From Seminavis robusta (lineage: Eukaryota; Bacillariophyta; Bacillariophyceae; Naviculales; Naviculaceae): 21,043 bases of DNA. The stretch's first letter is position 1; the number at the start of each line of letters is the position of its first letter. The notes beneath the pieces were generated by a model. It was not told the DNA's origin, did no database searches, and saw nothing but the letters and a program-made list of their open reading frames with translations. Position numbers and translations under genes: made by a program. The stretch covers positions 1-21,043 of the forward strand of contig CAICTM010001894.1 of assembly GCA_903772945.1 (NCBI GenBank), given 5' to 3'. Shown piece by piece: positions 16,868 through 21,043 of the stretch.

Positions 16868-16875
16868 GACTCTAT
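16868..16875. repeat. Target-site duplication GACTCTAT (right)
   Basis: Perfect copy of 11580-11587, directly after the right TIR. Confidence 0.85.
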
Positions 16876-17397
16876 CCTTAAACAGGGAATGCTTCTTTAG
16901 TAAAGCTCTAGCCAGGTCAATTTCCTTTAGCGCTTAATCTAGTTGTAGACTCCTTGGAGGAATTCCCCGACTCCAGGAATCCTCCACTATTCCTCCAGTG
17001 TCTGAAGGAAGCATTTTTTAAAAGGGAAAGGGAATGGGGGAAGGAATTAACTGCCAGTCACACTAGGGACTCTACTTAGGCTTGTGTACAACAATACTGA
17101 TTCATGACTCACAATCACGCTCATGACTAGTCAGTCAAATTCCTGCTCCTTCGAGGAATTGGGGAATTCCTCCATTCCTTCAATAATCCCCCCTCTCCAA
17201 AAAGTACAAGGAATCAGGAATACCCAACCAAGCTTCAGCGCACCGGAAATCCGCTTCTGAGGGTGGGAAATCGGCTTCTGTGCTTTGGAAAAGGACAGTT
17301 CTTCTCGAATCCGTAGTAATGTGCTCAAGACTTGTAAATAAAAATAAAAAACCAGTGTAGCCAAATTGTTAGAGTAATTAGTGAAGGTCCACACCTG
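16876..17397. other. Gene-free stretch with GGAATTCC inverted repeats
   Basis: Contains GGAGGAATTCCCC (16956-16968) and its inverse GGGGAATTCCTCC (17161-17173), the latter within a hairpin GAGGAATT-GGGG-AATTCCTC (17153-17172). A small decayed inverted-repeat element is possible. The 89-codon minus frame at 17131-17400 has no recognisable features. Confidence 0.5.
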
Positions 17398-17912
17398 CAA
17401 GGTCTGGAATAGGTTTTCAAACCACGACTGAATGTCGATTTCCGTAAATTAAGGATTTCAGTTTTACTGAAATTCAACTTCCATTATTTACCCTTTTTTT
17501 ATAAAACTGTTACTTCTACGGAAAAGGTCCGTAAAAGTAAAAACCGTAGAACTATTTCCATAGAACTATCATACAGCTCGTATGTTGAAAACGCTCATAG
17601 AATGCTACTGTAAACACGACTGAAACCGTAGATCTAATAGTAATACGGAAATTTCTGTAGAACTACAGTTTTACGGAAACGTTTCCGTAATTTACGGAAA
17701 TTTCCGTAGAACTGATTTCCGAAATTAACAGAAATCCCATTTCCGTAAAACTAACCATCTATGCAGGATTGACATAAGGGGTGGCCTTTAAGTGGGTGTT
17801 TATTTAAGAGTGTGTTTATGGGAATGTTAAAGATTTAAAGCGTTGTTGTCGGGATGTTAAAGGGGATGTTTCAAACGGTTCTCAGTCGTGGCAAAACCGT
17901 CGAACGGTCCTG
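17398..17912. mobile_element. Diverged relative of the GGACCGTCC MITE
   Basis: The right end (about 17874-17912) reads CTCAGTCGTGGCAAAACCGT then CGAACGGTCCTG, nearly the same as the right end of the 2069-2432 element. Just inside it (17778-17870) are degenerate GGGATGTT/TTTAAG repeats like that element's interior. The left end is weaker: GGTTTT followed by CCACGACTGA (17412-17432) matches the inner part of the inverted repeat. The left two-thirds is filled with CCGTA/TACGG palindromes not found in the first element, so this may be a composite of two elements. Confidence 0.55.
17436..17760. repeat. TTTCCGTA/TACGGAAA palindrome array
   Basis: About a dozen TTTCCGTA or TACGGAAA words in both orientations. 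They include a perfect 20-bp palindrome TTACGGAAACGTTTCCGTAA (17671-17690) directly followed by a perfect 16-bp one, TACGGAAATTTCCGTA (17693-17708), and preceded by CTGTAGAACTACAG (17655-17668). The region is AT-rich and non-coding. Confidence 0.85.
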
Positions 17913-18255
17913 TTGGGCCCGCCTGCTTACAGAAAATCTTTTCGCGATCATACGAAGCAAAAGCTACACGTGGATGTATGAAAAGATCCGTTGAATCTGG
18001 TTAAACCCACAAAAGCAAGATATAAAAAGATCCGTTGCGGTACCGGTACACAGTGTACCGGTACGGTGGAAGATCAGATGATTTGCCCAGACTCAGCACT
18101 TTGAGTGCCCATGTATGATAGCTTTTAGAAAGCGCTGGCTTAGTCAACTTGTGTCTCACCAGCACTCTTCCGTGCCGTGTCCTCCGCCACGGCTCAGCAT
18201 AATCAGGTCGCTCGGTCACCTGCCTGGAGCGTCCCTCAGTCGTGCAAAACACCCC
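17913..18255. other. Gene-free stretch with TACCGGTA palindrome
   Basis: A palindrome with arms TACCGGTACAC/GTGTACCGGTA lies at 18041-18063. CTTTTCGCGATCATACGAAGC (about 17938-17958) resembles a segment at 11218-11238. TCAGTCGTGCAAAAC (18236-18250) repeats the inner motif of the GGACCGTCC elements. The 83-codon minus frame across 18001-18252 is not convincing. Confidence 0.4.
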
Positions 18256-18604
18256 TAAATAGGGGCATGTTTGGAATCCGCCCCTATATCCGCCCCTAAA
18301 AAAGGGGCGGATTCCAAACCTGCCCCTATTTAGAAAACGCCCCCTATTTTAGGGGCAGTTTCTTAGAAAGTGCCCCTAATATTTAGGGGCGTGTTTCAAA
18401 ACCAGCCTAAAAAGTAAACGGGACTGTACTCAAAATACATAGAAAACGCCCCTATTTTAGGGGCGGGTTTGAAATCTGCCCCTAAATAACAAAACGCCCC
18501 TATTTTAGGGGCGGATTTAGGGGCGGATTCTCCAAAATGCCCCTATTTTTAGGGGCAGGTTTGCAACCTGCCCCGGAATCTGCCCCTAAATCTGCCCCTA
18601 ATTT
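18256..18604. repeat. GCCCCTA/TAGGGGC hairpin array
   Basis: Around twenty GCCCCTA or TAGGGGC words in alternating orientation. The first forms an inverted repeat of 29 bp with one mismatch (18256-18284 against 18304-18332, 19-nt loop). Others are short hairpins such as CCCCTATTTTAGGGG (several copies) and GGGGCAGGTT-TGC-AACCTGCCCC (18552-18574). The repeated word GGGGCATGTTTGGAATCC resembles terminal repeats of PIF/Harbinger and Tourist elements (compare GGG-x2-TGTTTGG), and a Harbinger-type transposase follows. It is therefore probably the 5' terminal region of that element. No right-hand partner was found in the window. Confidence 0.75.
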
Positions 18605-18759
18605 GGGAACCTTTGGATTTAACCTCATCCATCCACGATTGAGGAACGCTCCTGCTACCAAGACCTGCTGCGTCTCTGCACCTTGTCCGTTCTCTGCTTG
18701 GAGGTCCCCCGGTGACGTCTTATTGGCGATTGGCTATGCACGATTGAAAAGTCGTTTGC

Positions 18760-18892
18760 AAAGTTGCGAAAGTTGTGAGAGTTGCGAGGGAAAAAAGTTG
18801 TGCCACTTTACCGCAGCTTTCCTTGCAACTTTCCACCCTGGTCGCAACTTTGCGCAACTTTCCACAACACTGATGTCGCGAAAGTTGCGACC
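18760..18892. repeat. AAAGTTGCGA / TCGCAACTTT motif cluster
   Basis: AAAGTTGCG/AAAGTTGTG words occur at 18760, 18769, 18793 (variant) and 18881, and inverted CGCAACTTT at 18843 and 18853. GGTCGCAACTTT (18840-18851) and AAAGTTGCGACC (18881-18892) form a perfect 12-bp inverted repeat ending 16 bp before the transposase ATG. This could be an operator-like or transposase-binding region. Confidence 0.7.
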
Positions 18893-18908
18893 ACAACAAA
18901 GCTCCACG

Positions 18909-19814
18909 ATGGCCGCTGCCGTAACTCCTTGGCTGCTGAAGCCATCGTATATCTTAAAGCATGGTCTGTTATCCTGCCATGTTGATGAGTCGGTCCAGGC
19001 AAGAAGATGTATGGCGACTAATGTCAGGGTGTTTAAGGCCCACTTTGGGAGGCATCCGTTGCACCTTGCCTGTGTTTGGAGAGATATGCAGCTCGTTGAC
19101 AACATCATGACGGTGGAGGAAGCCAAGCAAAGGAGGTCGTACCATGGCTTTATGTGGGCCAATAATTTCCTTCGCTTGTACGAGACAGAGGATGTCCGCA
19201 ATGCTCGATTTGGCTGCTGCGATTATGATGACATGAGAGAGTCAACATGGGATTTTGTCGGCCGCATTGCCAAACTGAAAGCACATAAGATCAAGTGTCC
19301 CTCAGTGTGGCCTGTGAGGTTGGGAGCAACTGTTGATGGAACACAAGTGCGTACCAATGAGCCAAGGGATGAAGACATGAGACGAAATCCTAAGAACTAC
19401 GCCTACAAATACAACTTTGCCGGTCTCAACTACCAAATTGCACTCTCCCTTTGGACAAACCAAATTTGGTATGCATGTGCTGGAGATCCTGGCAGTACTC
19501 ATGACATGACAGCAATCCGCAAAGAATTTGTTGCAATGGTGCCAGAAGGTTGCCGGGTTATTGCATATGATGCCTACAGTGGGAAGACTGAAGAGGAAAA
19601 AAGGATTTTTTCTGTATCCAACAATCTTGATGATCCAGAGGTAAAAAAAGTGAAAGCACTTGGAAAATCCAGGCAAGAAACAATCAACAAGCGCCTGAAG
19701 GTTTGTTTGTTTGTCACAAAGATTAGTAGTTGTTATTTTTGTCTACTGCGCCGAGGGCTTGCTTTTACTTCACTCAGAATGACAAGGGGCGCTACTGGCC
19801 CCTTGTTCGAGTAG
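18909..19814 (+). CDS. PIF/Harbinger-type DDE transposase, truncated
   Basis: The start at 18909 has an ideal context (A at -3, G at +4). The frame is open upstream to 18537, but only through the hairpin array and motif cluster, which is unlikely to be coding. From this ATG it is 301 residues. The N-terminal part has FKAHFGRHPLHLACVWRDM, as in Harbinger-family proteins. The core contains VDGT (Asp143), GDPGSTHDMTAIR, a second Asp in IAYDAYSG (Asp221) and Glu257 in RQETINKRLK; the last two are 35 residues apart, a DD35E catalytic triad of DDE_Tnp_4 type, which cuts DNA for transposition. After NKRLK (19700) the sequence begins GTTTGTTTG and the remaining 37 residues no longer match the family, which normally continues with a conserved C-terminal helix region. 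Either an intron starts there or the 3' part is lost. Upstream repeats suit its own termini. Confidence 0.75.
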   Translation: MAAAVTPWLLKPSYILKHGLLSCHVDESVQARRCMATNVRVFKAHFGRHPLHLACVWRDMQLVDNIMTVEEAKQRRSYHGFMWANNFLRLYETEDVRNARFGCCDYDDMRESTWDFVGRIAKLKAHKIKCPSVWPVRLGATVDGTQVRTNEPRDEDMRRNPKNYAYKYNFAGLNYQIALSLWTNQIWYACAGDPGSTHDMTAIRKEFVAMVPEGCRVIAYDAYSGKTEEEKRIFSVSNNLDDPEVKKVKALGKSRQETINKRLKVCLFVTKISSCYFCLLRRGLAFTSLRMTRGATGPLFE

Positions 19815-20221
19815 AAGGGTCACGGGCACGCTAAGGCCCCTAAGGGTGTTTCATTCAATGTTGGTTTCTGTAGGAGTGCGCGCTAAGGCCTTCCTTGGAG
19901 TGTGGCGCGCTAAGGCCAAGTTCTAATGTTGTTGTTGGGTTCTGAGGAGGAGGTTCGAGGGATGGGAGATGGAGAAGCTAGAGTCGGCCCGTGGCACACC
20001 ATTGATATAATCGTGAATGCCTTCTGTCTTCGGTGATTTGGTGGGCGCGTCGAGTTTCTCTATCGCGTATAGTATGTATCCCTTGGAGCCAAGACTGTTT
20101 ATAGGGCTTGGATTTGGTAAGGAGAGAGATGAGTGAGTAAGGCAAAGAGTAATGGACAGCCATTGACTAATGGAACTCCATTGGGTCTCCTCCCATCACC
20201 GCGATCGGCGTGAGAAGGTTG
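19815..20221. other. Gene-free stretch with CGCTAAGGCC repeats
   Basis: CGCTAAGGCC occurs three times (19829-19838, 19881-19890, 19908-19917). No transposon right end matching the GCCCCTA array was found. The small minus-strand frame at 19978-20163 has no recognisable content. Confidence 0.5.
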
Positions 20222-20990
20222 GTCACTTTGTCACAATCGCGGAAACTTCTTCACCACACCGACAAGCATTGTTAGACTAATCTGCCTCCCTGCCATTGAA
20301 GAATACTTGACTTCTGACACTACCTTGCCCCTGCAAGATTGTCCCCCGACACATTCCAGCTGGTTGAGTGGGAAGTATGCGGAAAGCTGATGAAGACTCT
20401 TACCATACATTGGTATGCGCAGGTGTGTGTAACCAAACACGCCTCTGAAGAACTGTGGAGTGGGCATCTACTATACTCACCAACACTGGAAAAACAGGAC
20501 GATGACAATTGCCCACGCTGTGGAGAACCAGAAGACACTACCCAGGTCCTACAATGTCACTGCTGAGGATCTGATGACAGTACTGGAGCGCTAACTTGCT
20601 AGAGCTGGCCTATGCTTTTTGGAGAGCTTCACACCCCCCTTGACCTTCACATAGCACATAGTTGACCGCCTGAACAGTTGGCGAAATTCCCTCCCATTGC
20701 TCCCCAACCCCCAGTGGGATGCCACCCTTACTCAACTACGCTCCTTCCCAAGACCGAATCGGTTGAAGAACTTCTTGGAAGGCCTCCCCTCCATTCGTTT
20801 TGCCCAGTATATGGATTCCTTCTACAAACGCGAGGGATACTCCATCACGGTACCACTTGGATTCCAAAATCCTTCGCAAAACCCACATGATGGCCTGGAG
20901 TTTATGGGAACATCGAAACAAGATTCTTCAGACGACAAAATCCCCGTCAGCAAACTAGCCTCAACCTGTTACACCAAGCATTGCCGCTGA
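20222..20990 (+). pseudogene. Retroelement polyprotein 3' remnant, frameshifted
   Basis: Three plus-strand pieces in different frames look like one C-terminal region. The first (20222 to about 20390) ends at a stop. The second (about 20345-20566) contains LVEWEVCGKLMKTL, then a basic/Trp segment (KHASEELWSG), then the zinc finger CPRCGEPEDT with a following VLQCHC, like the Cys/His module after reverse transcriptases in algal non-LTR-like elements. The third (about 20660-20990) has WDATLTQLRSF and helix-forming repeats, with a stop at 20988-20990. At least two frameshifts and stops at 20564 and 20596 break it. No polymerase catalytic motif is in the window. The family assignment rests on memory of similar diatom proteins. 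Confidence 0.5.
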
Positions 20991-21043
20991 GTATATCAAA
21001 AGTACCAGGGGACTCCCCTCCTGTTATCACAACCAATTCAAAC

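Noticed and set aside
18537..18908. N-terminal extension of the transposase frame
   Set aside because: It translates the GCCCCTA hairpins and GTTGCGA repeats (for example ESCESCESCEG), with the better start at 18909.

Overview
The window looks like nuclear DNA of a stramenopile alga, most likely a pennate diatom. The evidence is indirect. Coding is sparse on both strands with long AT-richer gaps. Starts have an A at -3 and no ribosome binding site. There are two secreted proteins with an RXL processing-like motif after the signal peptide and acidic Ser/Asp tails, a leucine-rich-repeat protein whose C-terminus resembles an expanded diatom family as I remember it, TGACGTCA elements like those of diatom CO2/cAMP-responsive promoters, many CTAG-type runs, and a dense set of transposable elements. 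No search was possible, so the species is inference.

Left half (1-11,580), gene-bearing. A minus-strand zinc-ribbon protein (126-920) has an array of three TGACGTCA sites upstream. A 364-bp miniature inverted-repeat element (2069-2432) is filled with GAGGATGTT repeats. About 2.2 kb without a recognisable gene follows. Next come an acidic, Ser/Gln-rich protein (4690-5271, +), an LRR-type protein (6780-8066, +), and two minus-strand secreted proteins (8479-9591 and 10336-10911). The two secreted proteins share a layout (signal peptide, RXL, low-complexity body, acidic Ser/Asp tail) and may work in the cell wall or extracellular matrix; that role is inference.

Right half (11,580-21,043), a layered transposon region. 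A hAT-like element (11588-16867) has TIRs beginning TAGGG/CAGGG and a perfect 8-bp target duplication, GACTCTAT. Inside it, a 4.5-kb LTR-like element (11673-16165) carries 530/531-bp direct repeats about 98% identical and a 5-bp target duplication, CCACT. Removing it leaves a hAT-like element of about 782 bp packed with AACCAGT/ACTGGTT motifs. The LTR-like element has unusual ends (CAATAA...TTATCG instead of TG...CA) and no visible polymerase; its only long reading frames form a broken minus-strand chain.

Beyond it lie a second, diverged relative of the GAGGATGTT element (17398-17912) with stacked perfect palindromes, a GCCCCTA hairpin array (18256-18604), a GTTGCGA/CGCAACTTT motif cluster, a PIF/Harbinger-type DD35E transposase cut off after its catalytic core (18909-19814), and a frameshifted retroelement 3' remnant (about 20222-20990).

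The most novel candidates are the atypical LTR-like element nested in the hAT element, the palindrome-array elements, the paired RXL secreted proteins and the triple CRE promoter.
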